Below are positions 34,814-43,343 of a stretch of 64,000 nucleotides of DNA, piece by piece; positions within the stretch are counted from its first letter, which is position 1; each line of letters starts with the position of its first letter. The translations under genes and the position numbers were made by a program. The stretch lies in the NCBI GenBank assembly GCA_910577405.1, contig CAJTMG010000013.1, positions 18,592-82,591 of the forward strand, given 5' to 3'. The notes beneath the pieces were generated by a model that had not been told where the DNA came from, did not search any database, and was given only the letters and a program-made list of their open reading frames with translations. Source of the stretch: an uncultured Oscillibacter sp. (GTDB lineage: Bacteria; Bacillota; Clostridia; Oscillospirales; Oscillospiraceae).

Positions 34814-35869
34814 TCAGGCAGCGCCGCCCACCTTCGCCTCAAGGTCCTCCTTGAACTGCTGGGCATTGTCAGGGGTAACCATGGAGGTGCCGGAATCGAT
34901 GCGCTCCTCGATGGTTTCACCATTGTGGAGGGCGATCAGGTTCTCCACGCACAGCTCGCCCATAGCATAGGGAGCCTGCGCCACAGAACCCTTGATAACG
35001 CTGCCCTGGGCAATCAGCTCGGCCACGGGGATGGTGCCGTCGAAGCCCACCACGGGGATATCCTTGCTGGCGTTCTCAATGGCACGCTGCGCGCCCTGAG
35101 CCATGGAGTCAGCGGTGGTGACCACGATGTCGATCTGATCATAGACGTTCAGCAGGTCCTGCATGGCGTTCATGGCCTTCTCCGCCTCGGAGTCGCAGGG
35201 CTTCACTTCCAGGATCTCCACGCCGCCGGCTTCCAGGCCAGCCACGATACCGTCTTCCCGCTGGTCATGGGTGGTGTCGCCCAGACGTCCACGGAGCACG
35301 ATGGCCTTTGCGCCCTCGCCCGCGATGCCTGCGGCGTACTCACCGCCCTGCTTGCCGGCAGCCTCGTTGCCGGTGCCGATGAAGGACTTCTTGTTTTCAT
35401 AACCGGGAATATCGGTATCAACTGCCAGGACGGGGATGCCAGCCGAGTCAGCCTGTGCCAGCACGGGAAGCACCGCGTCGGGGGAGGAAGGCGCAATTGC
35501 CAGACCATCCACACCCTCGCCGATCTTGTTCTGAATCATGTCCACCTGGCCCTGAACGTCGGACTCGGAGTTGGGGCCGATGACGCTCACGGTAACGCCC
35601 AGTTCCTTGGCCTTAGCTTCCGCGCCGGCCCTCAGCAGAACCCAATACTGGTCCGCCAGGGACTTGACCACGATGGCGTAGTTTCCGCCGGAAGCGCCGC
35701 CAGAGGCATCGCCGCCGCCGGATGTGTCGCCGGTGTCTCCGGATGTGTCGCCGGTGTCTCCGGATGTGTCACCAGTGGCGTCGCCGGAGTCTTTGCCGCC
35801 GCAGCCAGCCAGAAGGCCAACCAGGAGCACGCAGGTGAGGATCAGTGCTAAACCTCTTTTCAGTTTCAT
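34814..35869 (-). CDS. sugar ABC transporter substrate-binding lipoprotein
   Basis: 351 residues. A lipoprotein signal ends VGLLAGC (Cys about residue 23), then a Gly/Ser/Asp/Thr linker (residues ~25-60, made of repeats), then a periplasmic-binding-protein type 1 domain of the RbsB class (YAIVVKSLADQYWVLLRAGA, IPVLAVDTDIPG, VVGFDGTIPV). The start at 35869 is set by the signal peptide. It is 344 bases upstream of the ATPase gene with a stabilising stem-loop between. The ligand is probably a sugar or cyclitol. Confidence 0.92.
   Translation of the reverse strand: MKLKRGLALILTCVLLVGLLAGCGGKDSGDATGDTSGDTGDTSGDTGDTSGGGDASGGASGGNYAIVVKSLADQYWVLLRAGAEAKAKELGVTVSVIGPNSESDVQGQVDMIQNKIGEGVDGLAIAPSSPDAVLPVLAQADSAGIPVLAVDTDIPGYENKKSFIGTGNEAAGKQGGEYAAGIAGEGAKAIVLRGRLGDTTHDQREDGIVAGLEAGGVEILEVKPCDSEAEKAMNAMQDLLNVYDQIDIVVTTADSMAQGAQRAIENASKDIPVVGFDGTIPVAELIAQGSVIKGSVAQAPYAMGELCVENLIALHNGETIEERIDSGTSMVTPDNAQQFKEDLEAKVGGAA
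35721..35779 (-). repeat. 21-base tandem repeat encoding the lipoprotein linker
   Basis: GATGTGTCGCCGGTGTCTCCG is repeated twice exactly (35721-35741, 35742-35762) with a third degraded copy. It encodes GDTSGDT units of the binding protein's surface linker. Copy number could vary by slippage. Confidence 0.85.
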
Positions 35870-36066
35870 GGGTAGTTCTTCCTTTCCTTCCAAATAAATT
35901 TCGGTCCATGAACCCAGACCGCCAGTACAGCCAAGAGGGTCCCCGCCAGATGCCCCGGAAAGAGGCAGCCGATGGAAAGCCCCGGACGATACCGCGCCGC
36001 TGGGTCCAAGTCCTAAACACCCCCGCCCCGTAGGACGGAGAGCATTCTCATTGTCAAATGTGCCTT

Positions 36067-36855
36067 TCAGATCAGGGTAGAGCCTCCCGCCACGGTGACG
36101 GTAACGCCAGTGACATAATCCGCCTTGGGAGAAGCCAGAAACGCCATCAGCTCCGCCACTTCCTCCGGCTCGCACATACGCCCATAGGGAATGCGGGCAG
36201 TGAGGGCGGCTTCGTACTCCGCCGGAGTCATACCCTCGATGGGGCCCCGCTTCTGAAAGACCTCCTGCATCATCTCGGTATTCACATAGCCGGGGCAGAC
36301 TGCGTTGACGGTAATCCCCAGTTCCGCCAGCTCCAGCCCCAGAATCTGGGTGAGCATATTAACGCCGGCCTTGGAGATGGAATACACGCCGTTGCCGTAC
36401 TCCCCCAGTTTGGACGCCTGGGAGGAGATCGAGACAATGTGCCCTCCCCGTTTCCCGGCTTCCTGGGCGGCTCTGGCAAAGCGCTTGCTCAGGGTGAACA
36501 TGGACCGCAGGTTGATATTCATGACCCGGTCCCACTCCCCGTCCTCCACGTCGAGCAGCTTCCTGGAGGTGGAGATGCCGGCGCAGTTGGCCAGCACATC
36601 AGGGGTCCCCGCGGCCTCCAGCACCTGGTCCATAGCCTGGTTGATGGAGCCTGTAGAGGACGCGTCCACATAAACGGGCCAGGTCTTCACGCCATACCGC
36701 TCTGCCACTTCCCCGGCGGAGACGGCCAGCAGTTCCCGGTTGATGTCCAGCATGGCCACGCCCGCGCCTTTTTCCGCGAATTTTACAGCCACAGCCTTGC
36801 CGATGCCCCGGGCGGCTCCGGTGACAACGCAGAGCTTCCCTTCAAATTCCTTCAT
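36067..36855 (-). CDS. short-chain dehydrogenase/reductase (SDR)
   Basis: 262 residues, classical SDR. Cofactor loop TGAARGIGKA (residues 13-22), NCAGIS, catalytic Ser in VSISSQASK, YSISK (Tyr-x-x-x-Lys) and the PGYVNTEM segment. The Asp after the second strand (MLDINRE) suggests NAD preference. The start at 36855 follows GGAGG. It is the first gene of the transporter operon. Likely substrate: a sugar, sugar acid or cyclitol imported by the adjacent transporter (inference). Confidence 0.9.
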   Translation of the reverse strand: MKEFEGKLCVVTGAARGIGKAVAVKFAEKGAGVAMLDINRELLAVSAGEVAERYGVKTWPVYVDASSTGSINQAMDQVLEAAGTPDVLANCAGISTSRKLLDVEDGEWDRVMNINLRSMFTLSKRFARAAQEAGKRGGHIVSISSQASKLGEYGNGVYSISKAGVNMLTQILGLELAELGITVNAVCPGYVNTEMMQEVFQKRGPIEGMTPAEYEAALTARIPYGRMCEPEEVAELMAFLASPKADYVTGVTVTVAGGSTLI

Positions 36856-36950
36856 GTTTGTTCCTCCGCCTGTTTTCTCATTTTCCCGAATCCGGAAACC
36901 CAAAGGTTTTCCCAAAATCCGCAGCGCCCTCGGCCATTGGAGCTGTTTTC

Positions 36951-36979
36951 AGGATAGCATTGAATATCCCGAATGTCAA
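36951..36979 (-). promoter_or_regulatory. promoter of the SDR-ABC operon
   Basis: On the minus strand, a perfect TTGACA (36974-36979), a 17-base spacer and TATCCT (36951-36956), predicting a leader of about 90 bases. The 36856-37315 gap between the divergent SDR and AraC genes holds this and the AraC promoter, and no gene. Confidence 0.7.
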
Positions 36980-37233
36980 CTTCCATACTCTTCAAAGTTC
37001 CGGCGCCGCTTTTGGTATATCTGACTATTTTCCCTTCAATATTGTATGATGTACAGAGAACCATTTGGTAATAATCACTGATGCCCGGATTCCTGAATCG
37101 ACTGAAACCAGGGAAACCGCGGGGAAAACGGGCGTCCGGCGGAGAAATCAGAATCACGGTTTCCAGGTCCGGAAGCCAGCGGATTTTATCGTTTTTCCGA
37201 ACTCGGAAATCTTCTGAAAGAAAGCTTTGCGGC

Positions 37234-37262
37234 TTGCGCGGCGGGGAAAAATATGATAGTAT
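37234..37262 (+). promoter_or_regulatory. promoter of the AraC-type regulator
   Basis: TTGCGC (37234-37239), a 17-base spacer and TAGTAT (37257-37262), about 54 bases before the start codon. Confidence 0.5.
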
Positions 37263-37315
37263 CAGGACCGTCAAACCACCGCCGGGGCCTGTTCCGGCAG
37301 CAGGGAGGAAATTCA

Positions 37316-38194
37316 ATGCAGATTCATTTTTCCCAGGCCCAAAGGACAGACGAACCCCTTCTGGGGAACCCACTCCTGCTGTACACGGGAAAGCTGGAGA
37401 AAGAGGACATGGACTATCCCCGGATCGCTCACACCCATCCGGATTTTGTGGAGTTCATCTACATCCTGGAGGGCAGCGGAGAGTATGAAATCGCCAACCG
37501 CTGGTATCCCGTGAGCCGGGGGGACTTGGTAATCTATAACAGCGGGGTGAGCCACTACGAATTCGCCCATAACCAGCGGCTCCCCCTGCTGTACTGCGCG
37601 GCGTCGGGAATTCAGCTCCCGGGACTGGGCCCCAACCAGGTCCTGACCGAGAACGTCAGCCCTGTGCTCCACCTCCGGAAAGACCAGCCCTTGATTCCGC
37701 TGCTTCTTGAAAAGCTGTTCGAAACCGCCCTGCTGGACATCTGCCAAGGCCCCGCCCTCTGTCAAGCGCTCTTCCAGGCCTTCCTGCACCTGGTGCTGGA
37801 GGCGGCAGAGACGGCAGAACAGGTGGAGCATGAGAGCAGTTCCGTGCCCCAGATCGGCCAGGATATCCGGAGCTATGTGGACCGCCAGCCCTTGAAGACC
37901 CTCTCCGTGTCCCAGACGGCTCAGGCGTTCGGCATCAGCGAGTCCTACCTGGCCCGGGTCTTCCGGAAGTCCTTCGGCTGTTCCCTGATGGAATATATCA
38001 TACGCAAGCGCATTGGAGAGGCCCAGTCCCTGCTTATGACCACTACGCTCTCCATCCAGGAGATCAGCGAGTATGTGGGCTACCAGAACCAGAGCTACTT
38101 CGGGAAAGTCTTCGCCGAACACGTGGGCCTGCCCCCTCTGCGCTATCGGAAGATCCATCGGCGTCAGAATGCCCCGGAGGTCCCGGAGCCTTGA
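37316..38194 (+). CDS. AraC-family transcriptional regulator with cupin sensor domain
   Basis: 292 residues. An N-terminal cupin (HTHPDFVEFIYILEGSGEYEI) would bind the inducer, and the C-terminus has the two AraC HTH motifs (LSVSQTAQAFGISESYLARVF and LSIQEISEYVGYQNQSYFGKVF). The start at 37316 follows GGGAGG; the longer frame upstream covers the promoter. It is divergent from the SDR-ABC operon, which it probably activates, and its stop is one base from the stop of the convergent dehydrogenase gene. Confidence 0.9.
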   Translation: MQIHFSQAQRTDEPLLGNPLLLYTGKLEKEDMDYPRIAHTHPDFVEFIYILEGSGEYEIANRWYPVSRGDLVIYNSGVSHYEFAHNQRLPLLYCAASGIQLPGLGPNQVLTENVSPVLHLRKDQPLIPLLLEKLFETALLDICQGPALCQALFQAFLHLVLEAAETAEQVEHESSSVPQIGQDIRSYVDRQPLKTLSVSQTAQAFGISESYLARVFRKSFGCSLMEYIIRKRIGEAQSLLMTTTLSIQEISEYVGYQNQSYFGKVFAEHVGLPPLRYRKIHRRQNAPEVPEP

Positions 38195-38195
38195 C

Positions 38196-39203
38196 TTACT
38201 CCACCTCGGAGATCGCTACGGGCCGGTGCTCCTTGAGGGACTTCACAGCGGCGGCGGCCATGAGAACAGGATAGAGGCCGTCCATGCCGGTGACAGGGGT
38301 TTCCAGATCCTTGGACACCGCTTCGGCAAAGGCCTGCATCTCGCTGACAAAGGCGTTTGTATAGCGGTCCCACATGACCTTGTAGCAGCTTTCAGACATG
38401 GTGCCCTCCGCGCCGTAGAAGACAGCGGTTGAGGGGGTATCGTTGGCGTTCAGGGCCGCGCCCTCGGAGCCGAAGACCTCAACACGCTGGTCGTAGCCAT
38501 AGACGGCCTTGCGGCTGTTGTCGATGATGCCGATGGCTCCGTTCGCAAAGCGCAGGGTCACCACGGCGGTATCCACATCCCCGGCTTCCCCAATGGCGGG
38601 GTCTACCAGGACGGAACCCACGGCGGAAACTTCCTTCACCTCGCTGCCTGCCAGGAACCGGGCCATATCAAAGTCATGGATCATCATATCATAGAAGATG
38701 CCGCCGGAAACCTTCACGTAAGCAATCGGCGGGGGTTCCGGGTCCCGGGAGCTGATTTTGATCAGGTTCACCTTGCCCACCTTGCCGCTGCGTACCATAT
38801 CATAGACGGCCCGGTGATTGTGGTCGAAACGGCGGCAGAAGCCTATCTGGAGCTTCACACCGGCGTCCTGAGCGGCCTGGATTGCCTGACGGACCCGCTG
38901 GATATCATAATCAATGGGCTTCTCACAGAAAATATGCTTCTTCTCGGCGGCGGCCCGGAGGATAAAGTCCGCGTGAGTGTTGGTGGAGGAGCAGATGAGC
39001 ACCGCCTCGATCTCCGGGTCTTTAAGGATGACTTCCGCGTCCTTGGCGGCCACAGGGATGCCCAGGCTCTTGGCGAACGCCTCCGTCTCCTCGTTCATAA
39101 AGGGGTCCGCGATGGCCTTAATTTCCAGTTCAGGGACAAACATGGTGATATTCTTGGCGTGGACCTTGCCGATGCGTCCCGCGCCGATGATGCCGACTTT
39201 CAT
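38196..39203 (-). CDS. iolG: inositol 2-dehydrogenase-like Gfo/Idh/MocA oxidoreductase
   Basis: 335 residues. Rossmann motif VGIIGAGRIGKVHAKNI, catalytic EKP in IFCEKPIDYD, QIGFCRRFDHNH and the Asp/His pair in GGIFYDMMIHDFDMARF typical of IolG (myo-inositol 2-dehydrogenase). The start at 39203 follows AAGGAGG. It is preceded by a TIM-barrel isomerase gene, an arrangement like iol clusters, but no iolC, iolD or iolB is present. The symbol is assigned on similarity; the substrate could be another cyclitol. Confidence 0.85.
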   Translation of the reverse strand: MKVGIIGAGRIGKVHAKNITMFVPELEIKAIADPFMNEETEAFAKSLGIPVAAKDAEVILKDPEIEAVLICSSTNTHADFILRAAAEKKHIFCEKPIDYDIQRVRQAIQAAQDAGVKLQIGFCRRFDHNHRAVYDMVRSGKVGKVNLIKISSRDPEPPPIAYVKVSGGIFYDMMIHDFDMARFLAGSEVKEVSAVGSVLVDPAIGEAGDVDTAVVTLRFANGAIGIIDNSRKAVYGYDQRVEVFGSEGAALNANDTPSTAVFYGAEGTMSESCYKVMWDRYTNAFVSEMQAFAEAVSKDLETPVTGMDGLYPVLMAAAAVKSLKEHRPVAISEVE

Positions 39204-39220
39204 AGGATATCCTCCTTTTA

Positions 39221-40006
39221 TCAATAAGACATGATGGCCTTAACAGCCGCTTCCGTGGTGGTCTGGGGGAAGAGTTCGAAGCCCACCAGCCCCTGATAGC
39301 CCACGCTTTCCAGGCACTCATAGACCCGGTGGTAATTGATCTCCCCGGTACCGGGCTCGTGACGTCCCGGCGCGTCGGCCACGTGGATATGACCGAACTG
39401 GTCCCCGCAGGCCCGGATGGTGTCGCAGATGCTGCCCTCGTTGAGCTGCATATGGTACACGTCATAGAGGACCTTCAGCATGGGGGAGCCGATGAGCCGG
39501 GTCATTTCAGCGGCCATGCGGGTATTCCGGAGGAAGTTGCCTACATGGTCCGTGGTGATGTTCAGGGCTTCCAGATTCATGCGGATGCCGGATTCCTCGG
39601 CGATCCTGGCGCACTCCTTCAAGGTGTCGAACATAGCGCAGAGTTTTACAGTGTCGCTAAGTTCGTCGTAGTGATTGATGACCACGCCGCCATCTCCCAG
39701 ACCGTTGGAGTGAATGGTAACGGACCGTGCGCCCACCTGCTTGGCGGCCTCCACAGAACGGCGGAGGAAGGCCAGGTAGTCCTCCTTCTGGGCCGGGTCG
39801 ATGAGGGAGAGTTCCGCATCACCATTGAAGCCGGAGATGCCGATGCCCGCAGATTCCGCCGCCGCTTTCACCACAGCAAGGTCCTTGTCCGTCCAGCTCC
39901 AGAACTCCACAAAGTCGAAGCCGTCCTTCTTCGCCGCCTGGAACCGCTCCAGAAACGGCAGCTCGCTGTACAGGGCTTCAATGCAGGCCGATGTTTTGAA
40001 TACCAT
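39221..40006 (-). CDS. hydroxypyruvate isomerase / IolI-like TIM-barrel protein
   Basis: 261 residues of the xylose-isomerase-like TIM fold. Metal-binding positions are visible: Glu in RMNLEALNITTDH, Asp/His in VLYDVYHMQ, His in HIHVADAPGRHEPGTGEI and the final Glu in VGFELFPQ. The GEIN segment is typical of the Hyi family. It starts after AAGGAGG and is followed by iolG after 17 bases. It probably isomerises a keto-intermediate made by the dehydrogenase. Confidence 0.87.
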   Translation of the reverse strand: MVFKTSACIEALYSELPFLERFQAAKKDGFDFVEFWSWTDKDLAVVKAAAESAGIGISGFNGDAELSLIDPAQKEDYLAFLRRSVEAAKQVGARSVTIHSNGLGDGGVVINHYDELSDTVKLCAMFDTLKECARIAEESGIRMNLEALNITTDHVGNFLRNTRMAAEMTRLIGSPMLKVLYDVYHMQLNEGSICDTIRACGDQFGHIHVADAPGRHEPGTGEINYHRVYECLESVGYQGLVGFELFPQTTTEAAVKAIMSY

Positions 40007-40028
40007 GTCGCGCCTCCTTCAATGCAAT

Positions 40029-40052
40029 GTGCTTTTTTGTGTGCTTTTTTGT
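40029..40052. repeat. tandem 12-base repeat with GTGC half-sites in the regulator spacer
   Basis: GTGCTTTTTTGT occurs twice back to back (40029-40040, 40041-40052), just upstream of the TIM-barrel gene. The spacer 40007-40262 contains further TGTGC/GCACA half-sites near 40058, 40073, 40214 and 40243, a likely operator cluster for the divergent LacI-type regulator. Confidence 0.55.
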
Positions 40053-40172
40053 ATAACGCACAAGCTCTTCTGATGCACATGATAACATATTTCAGCATAA
40101 AGTCAATCCGCCTTTCTATATTTTTCATATTTTCAGAGATTTTCACAAAAACAACCTTTGATTTTTTACGGA

Positions 40173-40200
40173 TTGACAAGGACGGCGGGACGTGTATAAT
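40173..40200 (+). promoter_or_regulatory. promoter of the LacI-type regulator
   Basis: TTGACA (40173-40178), a 16-base spacer and a perfect TATAAT (40195-40200), about 55 bases upstream of the start codon. A TGTGCA half-site lies at 40214-40219 just after +1. Confidence 0.75.
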
Positions 40201-40262
40201 AGAAAACAAGATATGTGCAAAATAAAACGAGAGTCATAAAAAGCACAAGGGGGCGTTTTGGG

Positions 40263-41291
40263 ATGAAGGGGAAAGCAACGATTCAGATGGTAGCGGAGCG
40301 GGCAGGAGTATCCCGGGGGACGGTGGACCGGGTACTGAATGGCCGGCCTCATGTAAACGAGGAAGCCCGGCGGAAGGTGCTGGAGGCGGCGGAAGCCCTG
40401 GGGTATGTGCCTCTTTCACAGCGGCGGCAGGAGGAAGGGCCGGCGGGACTGACCCTGGGAATCCTCCTGCCCAACTGGGAGGGTCAATTCCGGGCGGAGG
40501 CGGCTCGGGGGATTCGGCTGGCCCGGGCGGAGCTGGAGGAGTCCGGGGTGCGGGTAGAACTGCGGCGCTGCGAGACCGACGGGGAAGCGGAGGCGCTGGG
40601 ACATCTGGAGGAGCTGTGGGCAGCGGGGGCGGCGGGCTTCGCGGTCTGCGCTGTGGACGGTCCGTCGGTATCAGCCTGGGTATCTGCCCGGGTAGAGGAA
40701 GGTATTCCCTGCGTGACCTTCAACTCAGACCTGCCGGAGAGCGGACGGCTGAATTTTGTGGGCCAGGACGTGCGGAAAGCGGGCCGGGTGGCGGCGGGAC
40801 TGATGTATAAATGCGTTTCCGGCCGGGGTCCTGTGCTGGCGGCGGCGGGAAACCTGAAGTTCCATGCCCACCGGCAGCGTCTGGAGGGCTTCCGGGAACG
40901 GTTGGAAGAGTTGGGCTTTCCTATGAAGGATTTGGTTGTCCGGGAGACCTTCAACGACTACGGCAGGACCCTGGAGGCCGTGTCCCAGACCCTGGAAGCC
41001 CTGCCGGAGCTGCAAGGGGTCTATATGGCTAATTTCAGCGTGGCCGCCTGCTGCGACGCCATCAGCCGGGCGGGACGGACGGGCCAGGTCCATGTGCTCT
41101 GCCATGACATCAACGACGGTATCCGGCAGCTTCTCCGGGTCGGGGCTGTGGACTTTACCATTCCCCAGGATATGGAGAGTCAAGTCTGCGTTCCCCTTCT
41201 CCTGCTTCGGGACTACCTGCGGAAGAAATCCCCGCCTATGGTCCCTGCCTCCGGTCATATCGGTATCCTCTGCCCGGAAAATCTGGACTGA
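40263..41291 (+). CDS. LacI-family transcriptional regulator
   Basis: 342 residues. An N-terminal HTH (TIQMVAERAGVSRGTVDRVL, residues 5-24) and hinge, then a periplasmic-binding-like effector domain (LTLGILLPNWEGQF... CVTFNSDLPESGRLNFVGQD). The start at 40263 follows AAGGGGGCG. It is divergent from the isomerase-iolG pair, which it probably represses until the sugar ligand binds. Confidence 0.9.
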   Translation: MKGKATIQMVAERAGVSRGTVDRVLNGRPHVNEEARRKVLEAAEALGYVPLSQRRQEEGPAGLTLGILLPNWEGQFRAEAARGIRLARAELEESGVRVELRRCETDGEAEALGHLEELWAAGAAGFAVCAVDGPSVSAWVSARVEEGIPCVTFNSDLPESGRLNFVGQDVRKAGRVAAGLMYKCVSGRGPVLAAAGNLKFHAHRQRLEGFRERLEELGFPMKDLVVRETFNDYGRTLEAVSQTLEALPELQGVYMANFSVAACCDAISRAGRTGQVHVLCHDINDGIRQLLRVGAVDFTIPQDMESQVCVPLLLLRDYLRKKSPPMVPASGHIGILCPENLD

Positions 41292-41332
41292 TCCCGTTCC
41301 CGGAAAGCCGCCGGACTCCTTTCTGCAAAAAA

Positions 41333-41384
41333 CGCCTGAGGCCTGCCGGATACGCCGGAGGTCTCAGGCGATCTTGATTTTTCA
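41333..41384 (+). terminator. terminator after the LacI-type gene
   Basis: CGCCTGAG and CTCAGGCG outer arms plus inner CCGG/CCGG pairs form a long hairpin at 41333-41370, followed by ATCTTGATTTTT. The rest of the 41292-41556 gap shows no gene. Confidence 0.7.
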
Positions 41385-41556
41385 GGAGAACGAGCGGGGC
41401 AGACGGGGAATTCTCCGCCGGAGCGCAGCCTATCATTGACGGCATTCCTGCCAAGGGCGACTGTTGGAAAGAGGGGCATTCGTCAGCGCATCATCCGGTA
41501 AACGGCGCAGGTTTTCCCATACAAATGGCGGCACGCGCTTTATAATGAGAAATGCG

Positions 41557-42414
41557 TCAGATCAGGCGTCCCATGGGCTGAGCGAGAGCGGCGGTCTGAC
41601 AGACATTCCGAAGGTCGTCCAAAGCGGCGGACGCGTCTTCTTTATGGGCAAAAATCCCCACGACAGAGGGCCCGGAGCCGGACATTACAGCATTGAGGGC
41701 ACCAAAGCGGCAGAGGGTATTTTTTATGTAAAGCACCTCCCGCTGTTCCGGCGGTTCCAGAACGGACTCAAAGACATTTCCCATACAGGCAGCGGCGGAA
41801 TGCAGGTCCCCCTTGCGGAGCGCGCCGGCCATACCGTTCACATCCGGGCCGTCGGAGGGCGTGCGGCTATGGAGGCGCCGGAACATCTCGGGGGTAGGCA
41901 AATCAAAGGCAGGCTTTGCAATCACGAGCCAGCAGGGAGGCAGGGGAGGCAGGTCTGTAAGGCGTTCGCCGCGTCCCTCCGCCAACGCCGCCCCGCCCCG
42001 CACGCAGAACGGAACGTCGCTTCCCACGGTCAATCCAATGGCCTCCAGTTCTGCCGGGTCCATTTCAGGGCAGTACATTTCCCGCAGAAGCCGCAGAACC
42101 GCCGCCACGTCCGCACTGCCGCCGCCCAGACCGGCATATGCAGGGGTACGCTTTTCCAGCCTAACCTCCAGACCTGGCACGGGGCGGCCCAGAACGGCGA
42201 AAAATGCCTCTGCCGCCCGCTGTTCCAGGGTTTTTACGCCCTCCGGCAAATCCATCACCAAAAGACGGAATCCCTCCGGCATTTCCCGTATGGTCACCTG
42301 ATCCTGCAAGCTGACGGACTGCATCACCATCCGCATTTCGTGATAGCCGTCCGGCCGGGGCCCCAGAACGTCCAGAGCAAGATTGATTTTCGCCGGCGCC
42401 GATTGTGAATACAT
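41557..42414 (-). CDS. ispE: 4-diphosphocytidyl-2-C-methyl-D-erythritol kinase
   Basis: A 285-residue GHMP kinase of the MEP isoprenoid pathway. Motifs: APAKINLALDVLGPRPDGYHE at the N-terminus, the ATP-binding PAYAGLGGGSADVAA (about residue 90) and the C-terminal MSGSGPSVVGIF. The start at 42414 follows GGAGG by 8 bases; an ATG two codons earlier is too close to that site. It is 15 bases downstream of the lipase-like gene. Confidence 0.94.
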   Translation of the reverse strand: MYSQSAPAKINLALDVLGPRPDGYHEMRMVMQSVSLQDQVTIREMPEGFRLLVMDLPEGVKTLEQRAAEAFFAVLGRPVPGLEVRLEKRTPAYAGLGGGSADVAAVLRLLREMYCPEMDPAELEAIGLTVGSDVPFCVRGGAALAEGRGERLTDLPPLPPCWLVIAKPAFDLPTPEMFRRLHSRTPSDGPDVNGMAGALRKGDLHSAAACMGNVFESVLEPPEQREVLYIKNTLCRFGALNAVMSGSGPSVVGIFAHKEDASAALDDLRNVCQTAALAQPMGRLI

Positions 42415-42429
42415 GGACATTGCCTCCTG

Positions 42430-43197
42430 TCAAAATCCCATTTCCGCCAGTTCCGCCGCAAGATGCAGGTAAAACTGAACCGCGGAAAAATTCTGATGTT
42501 TACGCCGTCTTCCACCCGCCGCGTCCTGATGGGAAACGTCCTCCAGAATGCCCCGGTCCCGGCCCCAAACGGCGGATTCCGGCGACACCAGGCCATCTGT
42601 CGGCGCGTCTGTCTTGGTCAGCCAGAGCTGAACGCGGTCCATGGGGTCCCAGCCGGGGTGAAGCAGACGGGCCTGCCAGCTCTGATAGTAAACCTGGGGA
42701 TCGTCGGGGTTCTCCAGATTAAAGCGTTCCATAGCGGCGGGCGTCAAGGCTTCCAGGGCGGCAAGGAAATCCGGGCTGAGGTCCCCGTGGGCGCGCCAGA
42801 AGGATTCCATTGCACCTCCGGCCAGCCTGCAAAGACGGGGCCGCGTCAGCCAGTACGCCGCAGATTTGGAGCCATGGTGCGGGGTGCAGATGGTAGTCAG
42901 GGAAGCGGTGCGGCTGCCGAATCCAAGCCCTGAAATCAGCAGACGGCATTCGATACCGCCTTTGGAGTGGGCGACAAGATTCAGCCGTTCCGCGCCGGTC
43001 TGCACAAGGACTTCCTCCCCGCGCCGCCGCAGGGCTTCCGCGTTTCCGGCCACGCTCCCTAAGGCGTCCTGCCCGCTGAGAAAAACGGCGTAACCAGCTC
43101 CTTTCAGTGTTCTGACCATCGCTCCCCAGTAGGAGATCGCCCAGTCGTCACGCCAGTTCAGGCCATGGACCAGCAGAATCGGATATCGTGTTGCCAT
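42430..43197 (-). CDS. alpha/beta-hydrolase, lipase-like
   Basis: 255 residues. The oxyanion segment ILLVHGLNW at the N-terminus and the nucleophile elbow VAHSKGG (AHSxGG type, as in clostridial lipases), then TICTPHHGSKSA; an Asp in TKTDAPTDGLVS and His in DVSHQD complete a plausible triad. No signal peptide, so it is probably cytoplasmic. Co-oriented with ispE. The substrate (triglyceride or other ester) is unknown. Confidence 0.8.
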   Translation of the reverse strand: MATRYPILLVHGLNWRDDWAISYWGAMVRTLKGAGYAVFLSGQDALGSVAGNAEALRRRGEEVLVQTGAERLNLVAHSKGGIECRLLISGLGFGSRTASLTTICTPHHGSKSAAYWLTRPRLCRLAGGAMESFWRAHGDLSPDFLAALEALTPAAMERFNLENPDDPQVYYQSWQARLLHPGWDPMDRVQLWLTKTDAPTDGLVSPESAVWGRDRGILEDVSHQDAAGGRRRKHQNFSAVQFYLHLAAELAEMGF

Positions 43198-43343
43198 TTG
43201 GAATCCGCTCCTTTTGTTTGGTACGGAGTTGTTGCTTCAATGAAGAAAAAGCTTCTGACGCGGGACGGTTATTACATAGTGTAACACAAACGGCGCCAAA
43301 AAGCCAGCCCAGGAATCGACCCAGGCCGGCAGTTTTGAGGCAG

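Noticed and set aside
35721..35779. Tandem repeats considered as a CRISPR or mobile element
   Set aside because: They are in-frame 21-base units encoding a lipoprotein linker.
35870..36175. Longer N-terminus for the sugar-binding lipoprotein
   Set aside because: It would precede the lipoprotein signal peptide and overlap the SDR gene.
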